DNA from: Ophiothrix spiculata
Taxonomy: Eukaryota > Echinodermata > Ophiuroidea > Amphilepidida > Ophiotrichidae
NCBI GenBank assembly: GCA_000969725.1
Contig: JXSR01S002907.1
DNA: 45,312 bases
Reading direction: 5' to 3' (one strand)
Shown: in pieces, positions 24,201 through 36,200 of the stretch
Position numbering within the stretch: position 1 is the first letter of the stretch
Layout: each line of letters begins with the position of its first letter
Translations under genes and position numbers: made by a program
Notes under the pieces: generated by a model
Seen by the model: only the letters and a program-made list of their open reading frames with translations
Databases searched by the model: none
What the model was told of the DNA's origin: nothing

Positions 24201-27200
24201 TGATCAGTTATTGTTGTCCTTTTCTTGTCAGATTTGGAGTGGTGTCAAACTATTGCTCAGTATAAATACTACCTTGGGAAGTAAAAGCTTTAGGATTATG
24301 TGTCATAGATGAAAACATAAACAAAATTGTTTTGTGTCTATGTGGTTGCTGGTTTGATGTAAATAAATTCAAAATTCAGTTGTGAACCAGTATCATGTTT
24401 ACAGGAATCTTAGAATTCAAACGTGGTGGCAAATCATGTGCTTGTTACAATGTCGTCTTTTCTCGTATTAAAAAAGTATCTCTCTTAGAACTATTAAAAA
24501 CTTTTCCAAGTAAAATCAAGTTCAAGCCATATCATGTTCTCTTGAATCTTAGAATTCAACCGCCCTGTCAAACCATGTGCTTGTTACCGGGTCGTCAAAG
24601 TCTTTGACTCGGTAATGTAAATCTCCAGTATGTGACGTCACAAGAGTATGTCTGCTGAACTTCAGATACCTCTAGAGTTGGCTATAAAAGGTAGAACAAA
24701 GAGCACCCGACACGGCCGAGCCTGGTATGCTAACCACAAACATTGATGTCGTAGCTTGCAGCTCCAATTTACGTCACTGTAGCCGATATATCGTCAGCTG
24801 AGTTCCAGTCAGCTGTGTGTGTGTGTATAGTCTACTCATGCTTTGAATATGTGTGTACAGTGTGTATGCACTGGAGTTTAACACCCCGGTCAAGTTTATA
24901 GTGTATGATATGATGAGTTATACTTTTACGTCACTGAGGGGTTTCCAGAATTTTATACCAACAATAATAGGATCGGTTAGTTCATTTGTTCAAATTAGTG
25001 CTTGTGGATTTTTAAGCAATGTGTAGGCCTACATGCGCATTGCTCGGACCTGACTTGGCTAGATGTGGAATGAAATCATCATAACCAGGGTACTTGATGA
25101 TCCAGTCACCACAAAGGACTTCACCAGAAACATTCTTGTTGAGGAAATGATTCAAATGAAGCAATGGGTATAGAATAACAGCTCATCAAGGATTGTTGCC
25201 AGGGGTAGTCACAAAATTTTTGGTAGGTATGTGGCACTCACATTTTTCAACATGGGGTCATACGGAATCGATTTTGTTTTTCTGAATTGAGGAGTCATGA
25301 GCTGATTTTCCCTTTAAAACAGTGGCATAAATAACCTTGAAGGGTCATTAGAACTGAAGGAGTTGAAATTGGTTTTTTTGGAAACGGAAGAGGGGACTTG
25401 AAAAAGAAGTTTTGGCGGCAGCATTTAACTCCCCACCACCAGGTGTACACTGTGTACACCGAAAGGAGGAGCATTGGACAAACCACAGATCAATTAGAGT
25501 AAAGTTTCTTGCTAAGGAAACAGGAGACGTGGTCCTACCAGGGCTCGAACTCTGAACCTCAGTATGTATGAGTCCAGCACACATACCTTCCATGTTAGTG
25601 ACCTCCCCCCTCCCCTGAGATTTGTTGGTACATGCCTGATATGGACTGAGCTAGCTATAGGGAGGGAGTCCTGGGAAACAATAGACATGAGTCACTCCAG
25701 TGGTTGAGGCTGGCTCTGCTGTGGGAACTGTGCCACTTTCTATTCAAGATCAAATCAAATTATGATTTGGGTGATGATACATCGATGATGAGTGGGGCTG
25801 AGGGAGATATGTATGTGTAGATATCTAGTCATTATTGATTCAGTGTGTGTACCAGTTGGATAGATAGCAGATCTTGGATTTTTATTTAGTGTGTACATTG
25901 GTCATCACATGGTTAAGGATTTGTTCAGAAGTTCCTGGTGTTTGCATGTGTGATCTCACGTTGCATAACACATGGTTGGAGTTGAACCCTGCAGCCTGCA
26001 CGTGGAGTTGAGTTTTTGAAGGATTATATGCTATTATTGATTCGAAATATAGGATATCAAGGAATTTAAGGTAATTGTACATGCATGTATTTATCTGGAG
26101 TTCAGCATTGTATAACGTGTGGCTTAATCACAAAGATTATCTGAACCTGAACTTCCCAGTGTACTCATGTTGCATAACACATGGTTCGACTTGAACTCAG
26201 GTCATATGGTTGAGTGAAGACAAATTCTATAGTAGATTCAAAACTAATTGGAAGTCTTTGAATGAAATGTAATTGTAAGTCTTTCTTTATATTTTTTAAC
26301 TAGTTTAAGCTCATGGACATTTTGCTGCGTCTTGATGTTGGTTTTTTAAAGGCATTTTAGTCAATATCAAAGTTGCAATAATGATGTTGGTATCAATATA
26401 GATACACGAAAAGATCATAGAGGTTAACAAAAAGATTTGTTGTTAAAATATTTGGAGTACATTGCTACACCACATGATGATTGTAGGTCCTACATGCTTC
26501 AACCTCTGTCTATATCTGAGGTCAGTGAACGATACTTCATGAAATCCTCGTGCGAACTCTACTCATAACACCTGCGTCTAGGGATTGAATATACATTATA
26601 TACAACCAATTTAGTGCTTTAAATGATACGCCTCGATAATGTATCGACACTGACACAACATCCCTTCTCTGCTATCAAATGTAGACATCGCCTAATTGCA
26701 TTGGATTGCAGCTATTGCAAGCTTTTAGAAATTGTCAATGGATACAAATTCCGGTGCAAACATTGCTTGGATGTTCTTATTGATTTTAACATCGCGTTTA
26801 TTGATTTTTGCTAGATAGGTTATTGGTTGACTATGTCGCACATTGTCATAGTATTCTATATTTTAAATATAGCAAATATTGATTAATTTTACACACGGCA
26901 TATTTGTTGCCATGGAAACAATTGATTTGAAAGCGATATCTTACGCCATTTTTTGAAATATGAATTCTTGTAAATATAGCGGTTCCTCTTTTATGGATTT
27001 CTTCTTTAAAATGAAATTTAATTTAGTTATGAATTTTTATTGAACAATTTTTTGTGAAGATTGTGCTCATAATATATTTTCTCTTTTAGAAACATTTGCT
27101 CTTTATCTTCATAAAAGATTCCCTTCTCTTTTAAATTAAACAAAATTCTGATTTTAAAAATTATCATGAGAAAAAATAAGCATGGTATGTTAAGGTTGCA

Positions 27201-30200
27201 GTATATTAAATAACATCCAAATTTTCTACATTACTTTTTTCATTAGAAGATATAATCGGCCAATAATATATTCCGTAATACCAGACGTTATTCTGATCCA
27301 TGTGACTGTTACCGGCATGTTTCACATGATTAATGTATCAGAATAAATGAAAAAACATGCGACAAGCTTTCCATGATTATTTAGTATTCAAACTGATTCG
27401 CTGATGTATAAGATTTGAGTTTAATTAATTATATCGGGTTCGTTGACATTGACTTAAGTAATTGGGCATGCATATATGAAATGTTGCTGAGCTAATATAA
27501 TTATATGAAGAAGGGATCGCTACTCAGGAATAATTTAGATTGATTTACATGGAAATTTTCATNNNNNNNNNNNNNNNNNNNNNNNNNNNNNNNNNNNNNN
27601 NNNNNNNNNNNNNNNNNNNNNNNNNNNNNNNNNNNNNNNNNNNNNNNNNNNNNNNNNNNNNNNNNNNNNNNNNNNNNNNNNNNNNNNNNNNNNNNNNNNN
27701 NNNNNNNNNNNNNNNNNNNNNNNNNNNNNNNNNNNNNNNNNNNNNNNNNNNNNNNNNNNNNNNNNNNNNNNNNNNNNNNNNNNNNNNNNNNNNNNNNNNN
27801 NNNNNNNNNNNNNNNNNNNNNNNNNNNNNNNNNNNNNNNNNNNNNNNNNNNNNNNNNNNNNNNNNNNNNNNNNNNNNNNNNNNNNNNNNNNNNNNNNNNN
27901 NNNNNNNNNNNNNNNNNNNNNNNNNNNNNNNNNNNNNNNNNNNNNNNNNNNNNNNNNNNNNNNNNNNNNNNNNNNNNNNNNNNNNNNNNNNNNNNNNNNN
28001 NNNNNNNNNNNNNNNNNNNNNNNNNNNNNNNNNNNNNNNNNNNNNNNNNNNNNNNNNNNNNNNNNNNNNNNNNNNNNNNNNNNNNNNNNNNNNNNNNNNN
28101 NNNNNNNNNNNNNNNNNNNNNNNNNNNNNNNNNNNNNNNNNNNNNNNNNNNNNNNNNNNNNNNNNNNNNNNNNNNNNNNNNNNNNNNNNNNNNNNNNNNN
28201 NNNNNNNNNNNNNNNNNNNNNNNNNNNNNNNNNNNNNNNNNNNNNNNNNNNNNNNNNNNNNNNNNNNNNNNNNNNNNTTGTGTGGACCACTATTAGGCCT
28301 TGGCCAAAAATGAAAAAAATAAATTGTGTGTTGCCCCTTTTCTACCCATCAGATCATATTCACAAAAGTTGGGAAAGTTATTATTAAAACTGTTACTTTT
28401 TGGGGTTAAAATGATTTTTTTAAATAAAGTTTTTCAGATTTTGTTTGTAAACAATAATAAAATAAATGTTAATTTAAAAATCGACAAGCAACTCGTTGTT
28501 CAAATTTATACACAAACAGACAACAGAATAGTTTTCTGTTTTTGACCATATTTATTTTTTGAGCCAGTTCAGTCCACTCAAGAGCAAGCTAATACAAGAA
28601 GGGTTGTTCCCTAGGTGATTCCCTCATGACTCATCGACAAGGAAACAAAGCAAAGCATTGTGGGTAGTAAACACTGACTAGTTATATGAGTGACTCTTTT
28701 CTTGGAGTAGAATCATTTCAAATTCTGTGAGAGGAGGATGTGGATGCATGTTATACCAGTGTAAACTTGTGACCCATTTTCAAGGAAGGACTGTCGTGGC
28801 CGATACGGGAGTATAAACGTGGAATATGACAACAGAGTGCTATATTCTTTGTATCGTGAAGGCTGACCGTTGATATATACTGCTGATTGGATTGTGAGTC
28901 ATTTATTTGTGCTGTGTCTATGTTTTGTGTGAGTGACAGTGTATGACAGGCTCTGACTTATGTGTGGGAAATAAATATTTTTGTTTTAGTTCAATGAAAC
29001 AAAATGGAAAATAAGTAGCAAAGGCTTCGATTATTTGATAAAACTTTTGTTTTGAAGTTAAATTGTGACTTTTAATTTTTAAAGTTACCAATAGCATGGA
29101 TCTTTATTTTATTTTTTTAATAATGCTTTAACTTTTATTTTACAGTAAAATAAGTTGAATACTAAATTACCAATATATATTTTCATTATTATTATTTTGG
29201 TATATTTTTGTTCAGTTTTGATTTTGTAAATGGTATTTTTGCAATTTGGTATAAGCACAAATATTAGTTTTGATTTGATCACTTTTAAAATATCTGAATA
29301 TTTGAAATAATTTGGAAGTCTGCTATTCAATAACAAGTTCAACTGCACTATATGTGGGCATAACTTGATAAATTGCGAATTGAATTTCACTCCATCTGAA
29401 GTCTGACATTGACACTGCATGATTTCTACCTCTTCAGATAGTATTTTTTATTCGCAAAGTATTGTCCAAGTTTTAGAAACTTTTTTGCTTGAAATCTAGT
29501 CATTATAATTTCTTTTATATTTATACTACAATGTATATAAAGTTTTCGTTTTACTAGTTCAAACAGTCTTATGTAGTTTTGGATAGATAAAAATCAGAGA
29601 TAAAAATTAAAGACACAAAAATTGTCGCATAGGACGGTAATAGTGGACATGCGTTGAGCTCAGCATGTACAGCAAAAACAAAATGCTTACTTCATTATCT
29701 TCTCTGTTTGATATTGTGCCATATATGGCATTCCCCACAAATATCGAAGAATTTTGAGTTCTGGATAGACAGTTCACCACTGGGTTCGATAGCCAGTCTC
29801 ATGGCGCTCAAATATTCCAAGTTTCATTCTATAAAAGCAAAGTAGCTTGATGTTGCCCTGCTTCCACTAGCGGTTTCTGGCGATCCAGTCTCGATGTCTG
29901 AGCCGACCTGATCTATCCGTGTTTAGGAAGTGGGTATGAGATTGGAATTCAAATTGTTTGGGTGCCAGTAGCTGTTATTATCATCGGGATGTTTTGTAAT
30001 GACAGTGATGGGGCGATACCAGCATGTATGGTGCGATTTTCGAGCACTTGAACTTGTAAATAAAATCTCAACTCTCAAAAGCGGAGTGTGTGAGGTATGT
30101 TTATAAAGCATCATGTCTAAGGGGCGCACCATTAGATTTCCAAGGGGGGAGCAGGAAGTTGGGTTCGGGGTTGATTTTTTTTTTTTTCGCGTCCCGTTCG

Positions 30201-33200
30201 GGGGCGAATTTTTTTCTTAGAAATTACTGTTTCTCCCCTATTCTGTGTTCAGGGGTGAATTTTTTTTCCTTCTGTCTATGGAGGGGGAAATTTTTTTTTT
30301 TGAAAAACTTCCTGCTCCCCCCTGGAAATCTAATGGTGTGCCCCTACAATAGGAAGTCTTCCACTTGTGATTTTGTAGTTGACTTGTCAGTTGTTTAATT
30401 AATGTGTGTGGTTTTTGTTTTTCGTTATGTAAACTTGCTTTTGGCAGAAATAATGAGAGTTCATTCAATGGTCATAAGTTAACCTGTGGCTAACACCTTA
30501 AACTTGATAACCACTAAAATTTGATAAGAAAGTTTAGATAAAAATGTGAAAATTGATCAAACATTTTGTGCACAGGAAGCAGTATTCTCTTGAGCTGTGT
30601 TCAAAGTTTTTGGAAAACTATCAACAAACTTCAAAAAAACTGTCAAAGGTATGACAGTTGTTTTGACGTTTGCCCACTTGGTGATAGGAGCATTTCATTG
30701 CAATGCCCGAAGATCAATTCTGTCATAATTGTCAGTTAGGCCTACCTGTACTGACATATGCCCACTGGTGATGAGTTAGAATATTCTTGAGATCCATGGA
30801 TAGCCGGCCGCGCTAAGATAACAGAACTGTCATAACTGTCACTTAATTGTTCCTAACATTTCCTGTATGATTAATAGGAAACAATAGAACCAAGAATTTG
30901 TAGAGTCCTTTCAAATTCTTCCTTGTATGGTAAAGGTCCTGTCAGCGTGTTTCGTACCTTCACCTACTTCTGTTGTGGCGCGATAGATAGATTTACTCAC
31001 GTGTGAATGACACTATTGTGCATCATAACCAACAACGATTAGTCGTCGCAGGAAATCGTTTGGCCATTAACTGCTAAATAGGTACCCCGTAAGTTCTGGA
31101 AAAGACATTTGCCTAGATAAGCTAACTATCACGGCCAAGTCATCAACCTGAAATGATTTAAAAATGTTTATATATAGCCAATTGTAGGTTAGAACAAATA
31201 CATGCAATAGTATTTTATAAGTCCAAGCGCTCAATCTGCCTGATAAGACTACAATGCAGTCGGTCCGATATATAAATGGACGGTGTTGGATAGTCGATAT
31301 CTGACATTGCCAGTGCTGTTGAAGTCGGCAAGATCAACCACCTCTTGAACTGACCCAGGTACCTGCAAATCAAGTTTAATTTTAGTTTCAGATCAGCTCA
31401 TGTCCAAAATCTGTGCTGATTTTACCATATGGTTTTTCTAAATCTAAATTTTCCCACAGCATATATAAATGAATCACGCAAGCTTTGGACCCGGATTTGT
31501 AAGCCACAGTAATGCATCGATGGTCTCATCCCCCAGGTCCCATCCCCTGAATCTTGTCATGATTTGGCTGGTAGAAATGATGAACTCCACCCAGATAGAT
31601 GGTGATGTCATCCTCATTCATGCCATCACCAACTCAGATTGACTCCATCTATCAGATCACTCATCCAATTTAAATTGTTTGCAGACAAATTTGGGTGTGA
31701 TGTACATGATTGTACAATGACTATTACCAAGTGCGTTTATTAATTTGATGAGCAGACATTAACATTTTTCAGGTTTTACAGATTTTTTGACAATTTGATG
31801 CCAAGATGAATTGATTTTGAATATGCTTTCATTGTTAATTCTTTGGTTGTTGGTTTTTTTTCAAGAAAAAAATGTAAATTTGAATAAAAGAATAAGTCTC
31901 TTCAGAGTCTCTCATGCCTTGATAAATAGAAATTGAAAAATCAATGCATAAATTGTGAAATTTTAGTCAAAACGTTGTCTTTTCAATCTGAAAATGTTCA
32001 AAAATTGCTTTATTTCTAAGGAACTTTTAGATTTAGAGTACCGGCTGCACAGATACTGTTTGCATTGTAACCAATATTGGCATGATTTTATGTTGTGACA
32101 AAGTTATAAAATATCTTATCAATGTTATAGACATAGAGTTTGTAATTTGCTTTTATGGTGTGTATAAATAGTCATTCAAGTTCAAGTAGAGTAGACCTGT
32201 ATAATAGATTCAACCATTGTGAAACTTTGCCGAGAGGTAAAACCAGGACATTAGACTTTAGCACTTGAAACATACATAGCACAAGATTTTGAACTGCTAT
32301 GTCATTGCCCCTTTTCTCAATATACAGAAACTTAAAATCTAGCACAAGGAGTCTTGATCTGAGATTTTGGCACTTTTCTGAGATAGATATTGAATCAAGT
32401 ACCAGAAATCTAAACAGTTTCGGTTAAAGTTATTGTTACTTGAGAACAAAGTGATTACTTATTCCAGATTCTTATTTCTTGGCACTTTTCAGAGAGCAAT
32501 AACCCGAATCAGGAGTGCTCATTTATTTTCATCATTAGGCCAAAAAAACCAAATTGTTTTGTTGCCCTACACCGACCGACCCTATTTTTCAGCCCGACCC
32601 AAACTTTTTTTAATTGATTTTTTTTTTCTAAAAAAATATGCAAAACTTACAGAAAACTACAAAAAGGATGTCCCAAATCACTCCAAGTAGTATTTGATTG
32701 TTTTGATTTGGATGTCGCGGGGGAAGTTGTGAAGGCTGGAGCGGCCGATCAAGCTAGCAGTCCGTGGAAGAGTATTAAAAAAAATTAAAAAAAAAAACGA
32801 CCGACCGACCCTCTCTGAAAAAAAGCTGTGGAGGGCAACCAAAGAATTTTTTTTTTTTGGCCTTACCATCAACCATCACCATGGAGTCATCAGTGGCCAA
32901 AAGAAACCATTCACCCCTGGTATCATGTACTTCTAGAAACTGGAAAGAGCAATAACCCAGAAACAGAGGCCTTCTTTGATTTCATTCAATTAGCAAAACC
33001 ATCCACCCACTTTTGATCTTATGCCATCTATTACTCAGAAAGGACCAACAACACCTTTGATTGGTAGCACTTTTTCCAAAGAGCAACAACCCAGAACAGT
33101 GGCATCTTTGATTTCACTCATTAGTAAACCATCCCAAGCTATTTAAACTGCCGTTGACAGAATCCTTTGTCAAGAGCTTTTCCATCTGAAACTGTTTCTT

Positions 33201-36200
33201 CCATTTGCCATCACTGGTGACCCTTGATGAGTTAATGTTTACAATCCACTACTGTTTTATGGCCTGGTGAGCTCATGACATTGGTATGTGGCATCCCTTC
33301 TTCAACTTTGACTGTTCTCTGAGGACAAGGCCAGACAGTGAAGGCATGTCAGCCCTCTGGGAACTAAAGTGACTGTCAGATTCATGGTCAACAAAACAAA
33401 GCTGCCAAATTCTGCACCATTGTAAATGAAGTGCCGGGGATGTTGTGAATTGATAAGAGAAACCTGTTGTTTTCAAGGATTCAAAATGTAGTGGAGAATC
33501 AAGATATTGTTACAGTCTTATCTTGCAAAGTTAATTGTTTTAAATTGAAAAGGTATTGAAGTAGTGCTAACAATTAGGAACCAATTTGTCTTTAATTTGT
33601 TTTTCCAACTGAGTATTTATAGCCAATTTATAACTCTCTCTGTTCATCTTTTTGGTCATTGTCAATTTTTCAGTTTATTAAACTTTATAAAACTGGTAGC
33701 CCGGGACTGGTAGCCCCCCCCCCCCACCCCCCACCCCGTCTCATTGACAATATATAGTGAAAGATGAAAAAAATGAACGTGAAGTATAACCTTTCATCCA
33801 TTAGTTTTGACGAATTTATTTGAGGATGAATGTATTCATCCTGTCTACTAAATTTTCTCCACCCCAAAAGTCTCATTCCTCCCACATCCTCCGCCCACTC
33901 ATTTACCCTCAGTCAAAGATGAAATATACCGCCCAGTGCTTAGCACAATTCATTTTATTACCAAGATAAGCATGAAATGGATTTCATCCACGAAGTACCA
34001 TCATTAAAAACTACCTTATGACATCCATACAATGTTATACACATAATCATGATTGATCATCGAGTTGATTTCAAATAAAAACTCCCGCAGCCTACACATG
34101 AAAAAATAATTGAATCACAAATTTAATTCTCAGGAAAAAAAACTAACTAAATGATATTTGAGACACATATGAAGTATGCTTTATTGTCAATTTATTAGTA
34201 GTCAATTGTGGCGGCAAATAAGACGGGGTTGGCGTATGTCCGAGGGACAATAAAGAGTGTACTATTACATGTTGCTAATCACTTTGTGTATTAATTAGGC
34301 ATATTGATATGAAACCAGGCGTTTATCATCACAAAATTTTACAACTAACTTTGCCATCTGCTGGTTATGACTCATTATTCATTTACTCTCGTTATATGCT
34401 TGGTCAATTTACAAAAATCTCTATGTGTATTAATTAAAAACCAGGGCATACAAAGGGCGAGTGTTGGTTTTGGAGGGAAACGGCTCTAGGCTAGTGCCTC
34501 GGATCCGATTGGGCTCTGTCCAGGCTCGCCTGGGCAAGCAGGGTCCTGTACTTTTTGCCTGCTGACTTAACGGGAGACGGGCTGGAAATGGACAGTCTGT
34601 ATGTCTTCACCTCCTGTTATGTTTCCTGTGAGTGTATGTGTCATACTGACTCTTGGCATTGTAAGCTTACTTGATTGAAGGAAGCTTAATGACACTTTGT
34701 TCTTATAAGACTCCATTTTGAGGAGTGCATTAATTGCCTCGGAGGTTCAAAGTTGCGGAACAATTAAGTTATCATGAGTATCAAAATCTCTGAAGCATAC
34801 ACACAAAAGCATTTTCAACTTTTGAAGATTTAATCAGCTTTTTGAGCACTGTGTAAAGTTTCATGCCCCCATTCTTAACTTTTAAGCAGTTTAAACTTGT
34901 GCACTATATTCAATATACATGATATAAAATTTCCTATCCAGGCCCCCCCCCCCCCACCCATTCAGTGTTAGGCCCTCTGTAAGTGTTTTTTGACATTTGA
35001 ATGTTTTCAACTTTTACCTAAGTTTCACTTGAACTTTCCTGAACATTATCAGATGGTTTTCAAGGAAATTCATACATGTAAAAAAGCATCATCAATCGTA
35101 AGATCTATTTATATTAAATCATCATTATCATACTCGCCAAATTTCACAGAAAATAGAGTCTGCCAGACAGAAGATATAAAGCATAAATGAGCAAAATGAC
35201 TGTCTCAATATTTTTGATGAAACAAAAAAGCATGTTATCAATCAATCATCTGACAGAGACAGGAGTGGTATATGGTGTGATGTAGTTCAATGAGGACAAG
35301 GGATGATGTCATCCTCTTTGTTTGGATCAGTGCATTGTGTGGTAGAAAAAGCTGCTCAGACCCAGACCCAGACCCAGAAATGGGTTTGTTTTATGATTTA
35401 TCACCTCGTGCTAAATATCAGAATTGCACAGCCATTTATGGGTTGTATATATATATGGGCAGATGGCACGTGTGGAGAGGTCGTAGGGAGTTCACACACA
35501 TGAAATCTGATCAAAAATCTGCAAACAAGTTCAAGTTTTTGCAATCTACATATATTTCATAACTTATATTAAAGGAGTGTATTACTCATATGATAAATGA
35601 AGTGTTTGGTTGGAAACTTATACTCTAATTTCAAAACATTGTAAATTAATAATAGGCCATATGGTCAAGGCTCTCATGTATGACCTAGTTGTAAACAGTG
35701 GTATGAGCATGATGCAATGGTTTTGGCAAAAGGCCGCTTTTTAGTAACTTTCATAATTTTACCACTCTCCAAGTTTTAAACAAACCAAATTGATTAAACT
35801 TAATCTACTTTACCTATAAATCCACAAACTTTAAACATTAAAGATAATTTCGTTGTAATTTGTAGGTGAAATCCCAGAGTTGCACAAGCTATAGCCCAAT
35901 CTCCAAAATCAAAAATAGTGGATGAATTGTGAAGTTCATTGTCTCCTAATAGAAACAATAGATGATGTCATATGTGTTAGTCCTGATGCACCGTCTGTAC
36001 TCTATAAAAGGAAATACTTTTGTTTTTGTTCATTTATACCATCGCACCATTACTATTAAACTCTCATTTGGTTTGCCTGGGAATGATGTCATGTTTCTAA
36101 AAATAGACATAAACAAAAGAGCAGGTGATGCAAGGATTTGGGAGGTTTCAAATGATACCACAAGCATCTCAGCATAGCCTCAAAATGATGATGCATAGAG

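Noticed and set aside
25348-25593. Minus-strand open frame of 81 codons
   Set aside because: It lies largely within the tRNA-derived SINE; the frame is incidental.
35985-36030. Second TATA-like sequence TATAAAAG at 36003
   Set aside because: TATAAAA strings also occur elsewhere in this AT-rich intron (for example near 29832); this one lacks a nearby CRE cluster or GC-rich start region.
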